A stretch of DNA of 64,000 bases from Haliotis asinina (Eukaryota > Mollusca > Gastropoda > Lepetellida > Haliotidae). How positions within the stretch are numbered: position 1 is the stretch's first letter; each line of letters begins with the position of its first letter. The stretch spans positions 25,363,118 through 25,427,117 of the forward strand of contig NC_090280.1 of the NCBI RefSeq assembly GCF_037392515.1, read 5' to 3'. The translations under genes and the position numbers were made by a program. Shown one piece after another: positions 1-12,742 of this stretch. The notes under the pieces are model-generated. The model ran no database searches and had not been told where the DNA came from. It worked only from the letters and a program-made list of their open reading frames with translations.

Positions 1-3000
1 GATTCTGTAGGATTGTGTTGTGGTCGTGTGTGAGGTGCATGGTCGATATGAATCTGTAGGATTGTGTTGTGGTGGTGTGTGAGGACCATGGTGGATATGA
101 GTCTGTAGGATTGTGTTGTGGTGGTGTGTGAGGATCATGGTGAAAATGAGTCTGTAGGAATGTGTTGTAGTGGTGTGTGAGGAGCATGGTGGATATGAAT
201 CTGTAGGAATGTGTTGTGGTCGAGTGTGAGGTGCATGGTGGATATGAATCTGTAGGATTGTGTTGTGGTGGTGTGTGAGGAGCATGGTGGATATGCGTCT
301 GTTTGAATGTGTTGTGGTGGTGTGTGAGGAGCATGATGGATGTGAGTCTGTAGGAATGTGTTGTGGTGGTGTATGAGGACCATGATGGATATGAGTCTGT
401 AGAAATGTGTTGTGGTCGTGTGTGAGGAGGATGGTGGATATGAGTCTGTAGGATTGTGTTGTGGTCGTGTGTGAGGTGCATGGTGGATACGAGTCGGTAG
501 GATGGTGTTATGGTGGTGTGTGAGGACCATGGTGGATATGAGTCTGTAGGATTTTGTTGTGGTCGTGTGTGAGGTGCATGGTGGATATGAATCTGTAGGA
601 TTGTGTTGTGGTGGTGTGTGAGGAGCATGGTGGATATGAGTCTGTAGGATTGTGTTGTGGTCGTGTGTGAGGTGCATGGTGGATATGAATCTGTAGGATT
701 GTGTTGTGGTGGTGTGTGAGGAGCATTTTGGATATGGATCTGTAGGAATGTGTTATGGTGGTGTGTGAGGACCATGGTGGATATGAGTCTGTAGGATTGT
801 GTTGTGGTCGTTTGTGAGGTGCATGGTGGATATGAGTCTGTAGGAATGTGTTATGGTGGTGTGTGATTACCATGGTGGATATGAGTCTGTAGGAATGTGT
901 TGTGGTCGTGTGTGAGGTGCATGGTGGATGTGAGTCTGTAGGATTCTGTTGTGGTGGTGTGTGAGGAATATGGTGGATATGCGTCTGTGGGAATGTGTTG
1001 TGATCGTTTGTGAGGAGCATGATGGATATGAGTCTGTAGGAATGTGTTGTGGTGGTGTGTGAGGACCATGATGGATATGAGTCTTTAGGAATGTGTTGTG
1101 GTCGTGTGCAAGGAGCATGGTGGATATGAGTCTGTTTGATTGTGTTATGGTGGTGTGTGAGGACCATGGTGGATATGAGTCTGTAGGATTGTGTTGTGGT
1201 CGTGTTTGAGGTGCATGGTGGATGTGAGTCTGTAGGAATGTGTTGTGGTCGTGTGCAAGGAGCATGGTGGATATGAGTCTGTAGGATTGTGTTATGGTGG
1301 TGTGTGAGGACCATTGTGGATATGAGTCGGTAGGATGGTGTTGTGGTCGTGTGTGAGGAGGATGGTGGATATGAGTCTGTAGGATTGTGTTGTGGTAGTG
1401 TGTGAGGTGCATGGTGGATATGAGTCGGTAGGATGGTGTTATGGTGGTGTGTGAGGACCATGGTGGATATGAGTCTGTAGGATTTTGTTGTGGTCGTGTG
1501 TGAGGTGCATGGTGGATATGAATCTGTAGGATTGTGTTGTGGTCGTGTGTGAGGAGCATGGTGGATATGAGTCTGTAGGATTTTGTTGTGGTCGTGTGTG
1601 AGGTGCATGGTGGATATGAATCTGTAGGATTGTGTTGTGGTGGTGTGTGAGGAGCATGGTGGATATGAGTCTGTAGGATTGTGTTGTGGTCGTGTGTGAG
1701 GTGCATGGTGGATATGAATCTGTAGGATTGTGTTGTGGTGGTGTGTGAGGAGCATTTTGGATATGGGTCTGTAGGAATGTGTTATGGTGGTGTGTGAGGA
1801 CCATGGTGGATATGAGTCTGTAGGATTGTGTTCTGGTCGTTTGTGAGGTGCATGGTGGATATGAGTCTGTAGGAATGTGTTATGGTGGTGTGTGAGGACC
1901 ATGGTGGACATGAGTCTGTAGGAATGTGTTGTGGTCGTGTGTGAGGTGTATGGTGGATGTGAGTCTGTAGGATTCTGTTGTGGTGGTGTGTGAGGAACAT
2001 GGTGGATATGCGTCTGTGGGAATGTGTTATGATCGTTTGTGAGGAGCATGATGGATATGAGTCTGTAGGAATGTGTTGTGGTGGTGTGTGAGGACCATGA
2101 TGGACATGAGTCTTTAGGAATGTGTTGTGGTCGTGTGCAAGGAGCATGGTGGATATGAGTCTGTTTGATTGTGTTATGGTGGTGTGTGAGGACCATGGTG
2201 GATATGAGTCTGTGGGATTGTGTTGTGGTCGTGTGTGAGGAGGATGGTGGATATGAGTCTGTAGGATTGTGTTGTGGTCGTGTTTGAGGTGCATGGTGGA
2301 TGTGAGTCTGTAGGAATGTGTTGTGGTCGTGTGCGAGGAGCATGGTGGATATGAGTCTGTAGGATTGTGTTATGGTGGTGTGTGAGGACCATTGTGGATA
2401 TAAGTCGGTTGGATTGTGTTGTGGTCGTGTGTGAGGAGGATGGTGGATATGAGTCTGTAGGATTGTGTTGTGGTCGTGTGTGAGGTGCATGGTGGATATG
2501 AGTCGGTAGGATGGTGTTATGGTGGTGTGTAAGGATCATGGTGGATATGAGTCTCTAGGAATGTGTTGTGGTGGTGTGCGAGGAGCATGGTGGATATGAG
2601 TCTGTAGGAATGTGTTGTGGTGTGTGAGGTGCATGGTGAATATGAGTCTGTAGGAATGTGTTGTGGTGGTGTGTGAGGAGCATGGTGGAAATCAGTCTGT
2701 AGGATTGTGTTATGGTCGTTTGTGAGGAGCATGGTGGATGTGAGTCTGTAGAAATGTGTTGTGGTGGTGTGTGAGGAGCATGGTGGATATGAGTCTGTAG
2801 GAATGGGTTGTGGTCGTGTGTGAGGTGCATGGTGGATATGAGTCTGTTGGAATGTGTTGTGGCCGTGTGCGAGGAGCATGGTGGATATGAGTCTGTAGGA
2901 ATGTGTTGTGGTGGTGTGTGAGGACCATGGTGGATATGAGTCTGTAGGAATGTGTTGTGGTCGTGTGTGAGGTGCATGGTGGATATGAGTCTGTAGGATT

Positions 3001-5130
3001 CTGTTGTGGTGGTGTGTGAGGAACATGGTGGATATGCGTCTGTGGGAATGTGTTATGGTCGTGTGTGAGGAGCATGATGGATATGAGTCTGTAGGAATGT
3101 GTTGTGGTGGTGTGTGAGGACCATGATGGATATGAGTCTGGAGGAATGTGTTGTGGTCGTGTGCGAGGAGCATGGTGGATATGAGTCTGTAGGATTGTGT
3201 TATGGTGGTGTGTGAGGACCATGGTGGACATGAGTCTGTGGGATTGTGTTGTGGTCGTGTGTGAGGAGGATGGTGGATATGAGTCTGTAGGTTTGTGTTG
3301 TGGTCGTGTTTGAGGTCCATGGTGGACATGAGTCTGTAGGATGGTGCTATGGTGGTGTGTGAGGACCATGGTGGATATGAGTCTGCTGGATTGTGTTGTG
3401 GTCGTGTGTGAGGTGCATGGTGGATATGAATCTGTAGGATTGTGTTGTGGTGGTGTGTGAGGACCATGGTTGATATGAGTCTGTAGGATTGTGTTGTGGT
3501 GGTGTGTGAGGATCATGGTGAAAATGAGTCTGTAGGAATGTGTTATGGTGGTGTGTGAGGAGCATGATGGATATGAATCTGTAGGAATGTGTTGTGGTCG
3601 AGTGTGAGGTGCATGGTGGATATGAATCTGTAGGATTGTGTTGTGGTGGTGTGTGAGGAGCATGGTGGAAATGCGTCTGTTTGAATGTGTTGTGGTGGTG
3701 TGTGAGGACCATGGTGGATATGAGTCTGTAGGATTGTGTTGTGGTGGTGTGTGAGGACCATGGTGGAAATGATTCTGTAGGATTGTGTTGTGGTCGTGTG
3801 TGAGGTGCATGGTGGATATGAATCTGTAGGATTGTGTTGTGGTGGTGTATGAGGACCCTGGTGGATATGAGTCTGTAGGATTGTGTTGTGGTGGTGTGTG
3901 ACTATCATGGTGAAAATGAGTCTGTAGGAATGTGTTATGGTGGTGTGTGAGGAGCATGATGGATATGAATCTGTAGGAATGTGTTGTGGTCGAGTGTGAT
4001 CTGCATGGTGGATATGAATCTGTAGGATTGTGTTGTGGTGGTGTGTGAGGAGCATGGTGGATGTGCGTCTGTTTGAATGTGTTGTGGTGGTGTGTGAGGA
4101 CCATGGTGGATATGAGTCTGTAGGATTGTGTTGTGGTCGTGTGTGAGGAGGATGGTGGATATGAGTCTGTAGGATTGTGTTGTGGTGGTGTGTGAGGACC
4201 ATGATGGATATGATTCTTTAGGAATGTGTTGTGGTCGTGTGCAAGGAGCATGGTGGATATGAGTCTGTTGGATTGTGTTATGGTGGTGTGTGAGGACCAT
4301 GGTGCAGATGAGTCTGTGAGATTGTGTTGTGGTCGTGTGTGAGGAGGATGGTGGATATGAGTCTGTAGGATTGTGTTGTGCTCGTGTTTGAGGTGCATGG
4401 TGGATATGAGTCTGTGGGATTGTGTTGTGGTGGTGTGTGAGGTGCATGGTGGATATGAATCTGTAGGATTGTGTTGTGGTGGTGTGTGAGGACCATGGTG
4501 GATAAGAGTCTGTAGGATTGTGTTGTGGTGGTGTGTGAGGATCATGGTGAATATGAGTCTGTAGGAATGTGTTCTGGTGGTGTGTGAGGAGCATGGTGGA
4601 TATGCGTCTGTGGGAATGTGTTATGGTGGTGTGTGAGGAGCATGATGGATATGAGTCTGTAGGAATGTGTTGTGATGGTGTGTGAGGACCATGATGGATA
4701 TGAGTCTGTAGGAATGTGTTGTGGTCGTGTGCGAGTAGCATGGTGGATATGAGTCTGCAGGATTGTGTTTTGGTGGTGTGTGAGGACCATGGTGGATATG
4801 AGTCTGTAGGATTGTGTTGTGATCGTGTGTGAGGACCATGGTGGATATGAGTCGGTGGGATGGTGTTATGGTGGTGTGTGAGGACCATGGTGGATATGAG
4901 TCTGTAGGATTGTGTTGTGGTCGTGTGTGAGGTGCATGGTGGATATGAATCTGTAGGATTGTGTTGTGGTGGTGTGTGAGGAGCATGGTGGATATGAGTC
5001 TGTAGGATTGTGTTGTGGTCGTGTGTGAGGTGCATTTTGGATATGAATCTGTAGGATTGTGTTGTGGTCGTGTGTGAGGTGCATGGTGGATATGAATCTG
5101 TAGGATTGTTTTGTGGTGGTGTGTGAGGAG
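1..5130. repeat. 49-bp minisatellite array A (left block)
   Basis: About 104 head-to-tail copies of a 49-bp monomer. A typical unit reads from GATTGTGTTGTGG through CATGGTGGATATGAG to TCTGTAG. The plus strand is strongly G+T rich. The monomer has no stop codon on the minus strand, and 49 leaves remainder 1 on division by 3, so all three minus frames stay open for kilobases and spell His/Thr/Pro-rich peptides that recur every 49 residues. That is a consequence of the repeat, not evidence of a protein. Variants recur with a longer period: the markers GCATTTTGG (723, 1752) and GGATTCTG (941, 1970, 2996) are spaced 1029, 1029 and 1026 bp, i.e. 21 monomers. The array runs off the left end of the window. 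Confidence 0.97.
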
Positions 5131-5727
5131 CATGGCGGATGTGTGTCAGTAGGACTGTGTTGTGGATGTGTGTATGGATCATGGTTGATTAAGTCAGTAG
5201 GACTCTGTTGTTGTGGTGTGTGTGGTGTGTGTGTGTGGGGGGGCATGGTGGATGTGAGTCTGTAGGACTGTGTTGTGGTGATGTACGGGGAGCATGGTGG
5301 GTGTGAGTCTGTAGGACTGGTATGTTGTAGTGGTGCATTTGAAAAGTGATGGATGTTTGTATGTAGGTTCTGTGTTATGGTGGTGTATGTGGAGAGTGAT
5401 GGATAGAAGTGTAGGACTGTGTTGTGGTGATGTGTGTGAGGCATGGTGAATGTGAGTCTTTAAGACCGTGTTGCAGTGGTGTATTTGGAATGTGATGAAT
5501 GTGAGTAGGACTGTGGTGTGGTGATGAGTGTGGAGTGTGATGGATGCAAGAGTAGGACTGTGTTGTGGTGATGTATGTGGGGCATGGAGAATGTGAGTCT
5601 TTAGGACCGTGTTGTAGTGGTGTATGTAGAGTGTGATGGATGTGAGTAGGACTGTGTTGTGGTGGTGTGTGTGTGTGGGGGGGGGGGGGTTGGGGGCATG
5701 TTGGATGTGAGTCTTTAGGACTGTGTT
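5131..5727. repeat. Divergent edge of 49-bp array A
   Basis: The 49-bp pattern continues but is more diverged, with insertions, unequal unit lengths and a short G-run near 5677-5690. Decay toward the array edge is typical of satellites. The array stops at the tetranucleotide tail of the adjoining non-LTR retrotransposon. A corresponding diverged block is present at about 46178-46794. Confidence 0.9.
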
Positions 5728-7085
5728 GAATGAATGAATGAATGTCTTTATTTTCTCCAAAATACATTCGAAGATTAAGCATTTATGATATCAGTTACAT
5801 ATATGCATATGATATTAACAAAGCACGGATATTAACAACGGATGGATATGAGTGACAGTTTAGAAAGTATATATCAAAGAGTCTTTCAAGGAACTGATAT
5901 AGTGTGAAAAGTGTAATTTGATGGTTTGTCATGCTGCTTCTTCAAGGCCAGGGATCTGAAGTTTGGCACCACAAAAGAGCACAAGGGCATCTTCGTCATC
6001 CAGCATTTCAGTTAATACATATACATCTATATCCAGTATGTCAAGTAGTGTCATATACAAATGATTTTATATGTATAATGAATCTTGCAGTCCATACGGG
6101 GTGGTACTTAACAGTGACGTGTCATCGGCTAACAGGCTTGATGGCACGTCAATACCATATGCACATATAACATTGTTACTGAGTCTTAATTCAGGTAATA
6201 AAATCATTAATAAGACGAGAGAAAAACATGCAGACAAGATTCTACCTTGCCCTACACCTTGTTTTACTCCAAATGATATCTGAGCTGTTTCCGTTGTACA
6301 TTACAAAAGCTATGGTAGCTATGATACAGCAGCTTCCACGTTTTCCCCGTTATACCCAACTTGTACAGTTTTAGGAATAGACCGTTATGTCAAATGCGAT
6401 CAAAAGGTTTTCTCAATATCGAGGAATGCTGAAAAGACTTGTGAGCCACGTTCAACATAATATGTTACGCAATCATTGAGCATGAACGTTGACATAATGG
6501 CACCATGGTCTTTTCTAAATCCAAATTGTAAAGGGTCTGGAAAGTAAGGATTAATATCATTGTCTTATATAACATTGTAGACGTGAGAGAAATAGTTTTT
6601 CAAATAGTTTTCCTACACAGGAAGTAAGGATGATACATCTGTAGTTTTTGGGATCGTATTGTGAACCTTTTCCTGTATAAAGTGGAACAATCATACCCAA
6701 TCTAAAGATACTGGGAAAGTAGACAGCTTTCATAATTGCGTTATAGAAGACGCCAAGCTTTTCGACCAGCGCGTCACCTCCATAGATAAAGTGTTCGTTG
6801 TTTACATGATCTGGTCCAGGGGATTTGTTACGATTTAGATTGACCAGATGTTGTTTTAACTCTGAAGACTGGATATCGGTATATAGTACAGCGTCAGCAT
6901 GAGTAGAATCATTAGGTTGTGAAATTATATCTGCGAGTTTGTTATCTACAGATGCTTTAAATTCAGCATCAAACGTTTCAGCGTGGTGTTGTAAGGCAAG
7001 GTTAGCATAGTAAGCACCTCACAGGTTACAAATGGCCTCTGGTGTATCCGCATGGGTATTGTTAAACACTTATTGGTTAACCGTT
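5728..7085 (-). pseudogene. 5'-truncated non-LTR retrotransposon, reverse transcriptase remnant (copy 1)
   Basis: Read on the minus strand, broken frames give hallmark non-LTR reverse transcriptase blocks: NKSPGPDHVNNEH (about 6838-6800), a PLYTGKGSQYDPKNYR block, IEKTF in the finger/palm region, GVKQGVGQG (about 6270-6240) and LADDT, the catalytic Asp-Asp motif (about 6134-6117). No endonuclease is left, so the element is 5'-truncated. The 3' end, at the left, has an AATAAA followed by a (CATT)n tail at 5728-5745, as in LINEs ending in short tandem repeats. Frameshifts and stops make it inactive. For example, an extra A after the IEKTF codons breaks the frame here but not in copy 2. The RT blocks suggest a CR1/jockey-like lineage, but the exact clade is uncertain. 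Confidence 0.85.
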
Positions 7086-7690
7086 GACCGCGGACTGGAG
7101 CATGGTGGAGCTGATTCTGTATGACTGTGTTGTGGTGGTGTATATGAAGTATGGTGGATGCGAGCATCTAGGACTGTGTTTTGGTGGTGTATGTGGGGCA
7201 TGGTGGAGCTGAGTCTGTAGGACTGTGTTGTGGTGGTGTATGTAGGGCATGGTGGAGTTGAGTCTCTAGGGCTGTGTTGTGCTCGTGCACGTGGAGCATG
7301 GTGGAGTTGAGTCTGTAGGACTGTGTTGTGGTGGTGTATGTAGGGCATGGTGGAGTTGAGTCTCTAGGACTGTGTTGTGCTCGTGCACGTGGAGCATGGT
7401 GGAGTTGAGTCTGTAGGACTGTGTTGCAGTATGTATGTGGAGCATGGTGGATGTGAGTCTGTAGGTTCTGTGTTGTGGTGGTGTGAATGGAGCATGGTGG
7501 ATGTGAGTCTGTAGGTTCTGTGTCGTGGTGTATGTGGAGTGTGATGGATGTGAATGTAGGACTATGTTGTGTAGGTGTGTGTTGAGCATGGTGAATATGA
7601 GTCTGTCGGTTCTGTGTTGGGGTGGTGTGTGTGGACCATGGTGGATGTGAGTCTGTAGGACTGTGTTGTGGTGGTGTCACTGTAGGAATG
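7086..7690. repeat. 49-bp array A (right block, distinct variant)
   Basis: About 12 units of the same 49-bp framework, with a different consensus from the left block: GGGCATGGTGGAGTTGAG replaces ACCATGGTGGATATGAG, and GTGCTCGTGCACGTGGAG sub-variants alternate. The block abuts the 5' truncation point of the non-LTR element. The simplest reading is that the element landed in an older array and the two halves then homogenised separately. Confidence 0.93.
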
Positions 7691-8265
7691 TGTAAGTAGT
7701 GACTGTGTACCAAGTGGAATATGAGGGGACATGCTTCTGGAGTCAGGATTCTCCTGATCCACCCCACCCACCACCCCACCACCCCCCTCTACACACGCAT
7801 CTCTAGGTGGAAATAATTTGTAAACGTTATTGACAAAGACAAGCCAAGTAGTCATGTAGCTCATATTTCATGCTACTCTGTTTGTCAAGCTGCTAAATAA
7901 ACATCTGCTCTCTTGGGGAACATGGCAACAAACTACAACAGGCCTAAGTAATCCAGATTGTGACAATGCCATATTCACATGAATTCACAGCAGTGTTTTA
8001 AATAATGCCACACTCATAAGTCATGGATTTGTCAGTTCATGTCTGCAGCTGCAAGGTTCGCTCCTTGTATCACTTCCTTTGTGACTTTATGGTGCGGAAT
8101 TATTGACTCTCGGTTAAAGAGGGTTCTCTTGACACGCAACAATATCTCAAAAAGTTCAGGTCCCACAGTACTTTGTAATTGAAAGAGACTTCACTCCATT
8201 GTTATGGTCTCACCATCGGTAAAATGGAAGTATCGGGTTTCACCCTGTTGTCAAGCTGCCACCAT
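7691..8265. other. Non-coding duplicated DNA
   Basis: No gene is recognised. The stretch includes a C-rich CCACCCCACC run near 7760-7790 and is matched almost base for base at about 49351-49945 in copy 2. Short reading frames here are not preserved as anything recognisable. Confidence 0.7.
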
Positions 8266-8900
8266 AATGAGAAGAAGTAAAGTAAACAGTGTCCTGGTGA
8301 GATAAAGGTCTTCCACACTCAGAAGGCAAATAACAGGTGACATTATGAGAAAGATGCCTCACCATACTGAAAGGCAAATAACAGGTGTCATCATGAGGTA
8401 GAGATCTCCCCATACTCAGAAAGCAAATAAGAAGTGTCATTATGAGGAAGAGGTCTCACCACTTTGAGAAGGCAAATAACAGGTTTTACTGCATAGACAA
8501 CGTCTAAATAAACTGAGAAGGGAAATAATAGGTTTTACTACATAGACAAGATCTCACCAAATTAACGAGTGAAATAACAGGTTTTACCACATAGACAGGA
8601 TCACAATATATTGAGAAAGGAAATAACAGCTGATGCTGCAAAAGCAATGTCGCATTATAGTGAGAAGGGAAATAACAGACTGTACTATGCAGACAAGATC
8701 TTACCCATTGAGAAGGGAAATATCAGATTTTATTATCTAGACAAGGTCTCACTACACCGAGAAAGGAAAAATAGGTTTTCCTGTCTAGATAGGCTCTCAC
8801 CAAACAGAAGGAAATAACAGATTTTACTGTCAAGGCAAGTTCTCACCACTCCAAGAAGCAAAGTAACAGGTTTTACTGTCAAGACAAGGTCTTACCACAC
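8266..8900. repeat. Minisatellite B, 48-49 bp period (copy 1)
   Basis: About 13 units built on AAATAACAGGTTTTACT, then a CATAGACAAG-type segment and TCTCACCACACTGAGAAGG. The AAATAACA landmark falls at about 8327, 8375, 8424, 8474, 8523, 8572, 8621, 8670 and 8718, i.e. a 48-49 bp period. The sequence is unrelated to array A although the period is nearly the same. The copy-2 counterpart has at least one extra unit. Confidence 0.93.
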
Positions 8901-9012
8901 TGAGAATGGAAATCAAAGCGTTTCCCATCACACTAAGATGGGAAATAAGGGGTTCTATTTCATAGACGAGATCTAACCATCGGGAAGTAATGGGATTCAT
9001 GAATAAATAAAA

Positions 9013-9125
9013 ATTCAGGGACACAAGAAATGTGCTTCACACATTACACCATTGTGGGGAACTGAATGTGAGTCTCTGTCGCAACCAACTCATGCTTTAA
9101 CTATTAGGCTACCCCACCGCTCCTA
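9013..9125 (+). mobile_element. SINE fragment (tRNA-like abalone type)
   Basis: It contains AGGGACACAAGAAATGTGC, then TTCACACATTACACC, and ends GGCTACCCCACCGC, matching the 3' two-thirds of the SINE found many times in this window. The 5' GTGAGTGAG head has been deleted here but is kept in the duplicate at 50779-50938, so the deletion followed the duplication. Confidence 0.8.
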
Positions 9126-10496
9126 TATTTGTTGAAGCCATTGTTCAGTTGACATCTCAAGTGCAGAATGGCTATTCACATGCGATTTGCCAAGGGTTTT
9201 GCTGAATGTATTCCACCATTATATCAAATGAATAAAATTGAGTTTGTAAAGAGAGCACACCATGAAAAGCCACTCTGAAATCGCATTGGCCTTCATACAT
9301 AGTGCTCTGAAAGCTGAGGAAATACTAGTGCCAGTTTAATGAATTTACGTGACAGTATCATCAAAATACGTTTTACATTTTCATACCACCAACTGAGAAA
9401 TACTTTCTGATATAAAATCAAGTTAAGCTTCAACCTGTCGTTTTGTACTAACACAGTGCAGTATAACAAACTTCTAGAAATGACTTTCATAATATAGCCT
9501 GGATAATGGGTGCATGCACATGGTTTTCTGTTCAAGTTACTGCAGAAAGCTATATGTAGTGGATGAAACCAACTTTAAGCTTCATGACCCAAAATATCCT
9601 GTCTCTTAAAGAAATAACGGCAGGTGATAACTGATGAAAGGAACGTCTTGAGCAACTTTCAATACGTTATATCAATGTTTCATAAATAAATCCCACAGGT
9701 AGCCTAATGACTTTTATGCTACTACGGTTAAGAGGGTTCAAGCTAGTCAGTTGGCAAAAACAGTATGTCTCACAAACAATACCTCGTTATGAATGATCAT
9801 TGAGAACATGAAGAAACATCGCTTCGATAAAATGATCAATAATATAAGTATATGACAAATCATATCGTATGACACAACATAGCTGGGTTGAGAAGACTAT
9901 ATACCTTGTGAAAAAGTGAATAATTTGATTTTGTGTTAAACCCAGACCCCTTTTGTTGGCCCAGTCTTATTATTATCGACAAAAAAATCCATAAAATCTT
10001 TCCTGCTCAAAAATATAATCCTAATGTTACGATATATGGGTGCAAGACTTCAACTATGCAAGGGCACTTTGTTCAAACTAAAACATCGGTATCTATTCTC
10101 AGAGACCTCAAACGATATTTGCATTAGAAATCAATGCTTCACGCACCATGGTGAATGTAAACTTGAAAAACAATGTCTTTGAAAAATGCTTTGACTGGTG
10201 ATTTTACCCATCCACCCCCATGCCTTTAGGTTTTCTGAGGACAAAAACCTGTAAAACAGAAATTGTAATTGGTTTGGCCCAACGTACAGAAATTGTGCAT
10301 TTGTGAAACCATTCCTTAAAGACATTTAACTTTACCTTACCCCGATAACAATTCATATACACCTATAGGGAGAAGCACTTTGTTCTTTTATCTGTTTTGC
10401 AAGGATTATTGCACCTGCCTGGTTAAAGCAGGTAATACTGCACAGGTAAGTGATCACTGTCACACTGCTACGCTGCACCACTACTGCCGCGGGCGG
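9126..10496. other. Duplicated non-coding DNA, no gene seen
   Basis: The sequence is AT-rich and matches 50939-52622, apart from a 305-bp segment present only in copy 2. Small frames around 9933-10127 and 10131-10325 are intact in both copies, but they have no recognisable domain and recent duplication explains their preservation. Confidence 0.65.
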
Positions 10497-11849
10497 CGGA
10501 GCCGTGAGTGGCGGGTGACTGACATGAGTCTGAATTAGTGTGAGTGAAAGAATGGTGACCCGATTCATGATAACCCATGAAAACACCCCGACTAGTATAC
10601 GTTACCACATACCATCATTAGCGCATGATGTTAGCACGAACAGCAGTAATAGTATCCAAACTGCAACACAACCAGTGAAAGACCGTCAATCACAAGACAT
10701 CTGTTAGCTTTGTAAAGCAAAATAATTGCAAAGTCATATTTCATCGCATACCTAGCATGGGAAATAGAACTTTAAAAAGCTTTATGATAAAAAGCAGGTT
10801 TTCATTGCTGGAAAAGGCTATTTTCACACTCGACTTCGATGGCACTAATGATTGATGTCTATGTGGATATTGGGTGGTTACACATGTAAACGTAGGAAGG
10901 GATGATTGACAAGGTATCATTGATCAATTTAGTCGATCCGTTTTATTAGCCCACTCAAGTCCAGTGAGTAATGCATTCCCTATCAGTTAAGCTGTGTGAA
11001 CAGCAACTGCTAGAAATCGGACCAAATCCGTTAAACAGCTCAGAGTATTACATAAAAATACATCTCAAAGTACAGGATAAAAAAAGGTCTGAAAATATTG
11101 AATAAGTATCAACCTCAAAGTGTCAGTTGAGGAAACATTTCAGACACATTCATCTTTAATATGAAAAACAATGTATGGCCATTTTGAGTTTTTATGTGGT
11201 CATTTTGACTTTTTGATACGGCCATTTTGACAAAGGGTTGTGGTCATTTTGACGTATTTATGTGGCCTGTTTGGGGGTTTTGTCCAGAAGGTCCTCATTT
11301 GAGGTAAGGGGTTTTTGTCCTAGGGCGCTTTGTCAACAGGGTGATTGTCATACAATTCGTTTAACAACTTAACCACTTGGGAATCTAGTAAGTATCACCT
11401 AATATTGTCACAAAACATGTACCAGTGTTGGAAAATGAAAGTGTTCATATTATAATGAAAATTTGTGTTATTTGTGATCAATCTTCCAAACATTATATGA
11501 TAATGTAATTAACAACATGTCACGTGGAAACTATCCATATGAATAACACAACCATTCCACAATATAAACACCAATCATGAACAGCTAAACGATTTAAACC
11601 ATTGCTGCATATCATTTCAACTTACGGTAATGTAAATTAACCTTTTTCGTCAGATGTATTACGCAAACAAAATGTAAGAAACAACTTTTCTAAATATAGT
11701 GAAACTAACATAACCGGCCTAAATCGAATTCGTTAAGTGCGGAAACCAATTTGTATTCGTGATGCTACCAATAATCCATAATCATGTGATTACGTAGATG
11801 CCTTACAGAGTCTTGTTACACATTTTAGATCTTCTGCTGTGAACTAGAA
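10497..11849. other. Single-copy non-coding stretch
   Basis: It starts right after the duplication break with a short GC-rich patch (GGGCGGCGGAGCC) and then becomes AT-rich. I see no coding exon. It contains the short repeats described at 11165-11345. Confidence 0.6.
11165..11345. repeat. Short degenerate repeats: CATTTTGAC and GTTTTGTCC motifs
   Basis: GGCCATTTTGA-type motifs repeat four times at 11177-11255. They are followed by a GGGTTTTGTCC / GGTTTTTGTCC / GCTTTGTC series at 11268-11332. The second series reappears in inverted orientation at about 27535-27612, which marks it as an interspersed repeat rather than chance. Confidence 0.6.
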
Positions 11850-12742
11850 TGAACAGCAATACCTCCCCACGTGTTTGGGATCAGACAACACACAGAGGAT
11901 GTCTAAAAATGAAACCCAGATGGCATCTTCTTTTCTTGGCCACTTGAACTGATGGGCAACCTTGAAAGACGTCTTTTCCATGAAGGAGATTAAACAGTCA
12001 CATTCAGATAGGTCCACGTTTGGTTTGGCCAGTATACCATTTCTGTTGGTATAGAGCTGCGACATAACTGGCCTCGTTGACAGTAAGGGTCATCTCCTTT
12101 CGTGTTTTCAGGATCAGCAGGTAGATTAGAGGCAGAATCTGATCCAGAGGTTCCAAGAGTAACATCTTTGGAGTGTATCTCAGCTTCATGTACATCATGT
12201 GTGGATTTGCTGGATGCCGTGCCTTTTCCAGTCAGCGTGATACTTGCTATCTAAGAACAGCATGCAATAACATGATGTTGTTCTAGAAAGGATAACTCCC
12301 GAAGATACGCCAACAACTGCATGGACATGTTACTTTTAAGGTGTTGACAGTCTTTGTGAGATCCTGAAGTTCTTCCCTTATTGGAGCAACGTCCTCAGCA
12401 TTCAGGAAGTCGGAGTTATGGGATGAGCCTCTTGAAAGCATAAACTGTTCTAGCGTTGTGAAATCCATCATCAGACGCGAAGACATAGTTCTGGTGGGCC
12501 AGATCACAATCAGAAATGCAGCATGCTACAATGGGATGGAGAGTCACCATATCTGCATTCCAGTAGGCCTTTTGAACCTCATCGGCACATGAACAAGTAA
12601 AAGTTTGAGAAAGGTCCATATGAATGCTTTGTACTGGTCCCATAGCTTTCGGCCGTGGGAGCCGTGCCAATTTACACTCGTCAGAGGGGTACACAAAGTA
12701 AGCAGTCTAGACTACCAGTTGTCCGACTTTCATTTTGTGGAA

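Larger units (their letters stand above)
5131..10496. repeat. Segmental duplication, copy 1
   Basis: This interval recurs in the same orientation at about 46170-52622. The shared order is diverged array A, truncated non-LTR element, second block of array A, non-coding DNA, minisatellite B, SINE remnant and about 1.3 kb of non-coding DNA. The right break is sharp: both copies share CACCACTACTGCCGC and then diverge (GGGCGGCGG here, CATATGC in copy 2). Copy 1 is shorter because its second array-A block has fewer units, and because it lacks about 90 bp near 9015 and about 305 bp near 9670 that copy 2 has. The left limit is uncertain because it lies inside the array. Confidence 0.95.

Noticed and set aside
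1..5130. CRISPR-like regular repeats
   Set aside because: Units are contiguous with no unique spacers, and the sequence is a eukaryotic minisatellite.
1..5182. Several very long minus-strand reading frames (up to 660 codons) rich in His, Thr and Pro
   Set aside because: They are forced by a stop-free 49-bp monomer; all three minus frames are open at once, the peptide merely recurs every 49 residues, and no splice, promoter or domain evidence exists.
9933..10325. Two small frames conserved between the duplication copies
   Set aside because: The whole block is near-identical, so preservation reflects recent duplication rather than selection; no recognisable protein.
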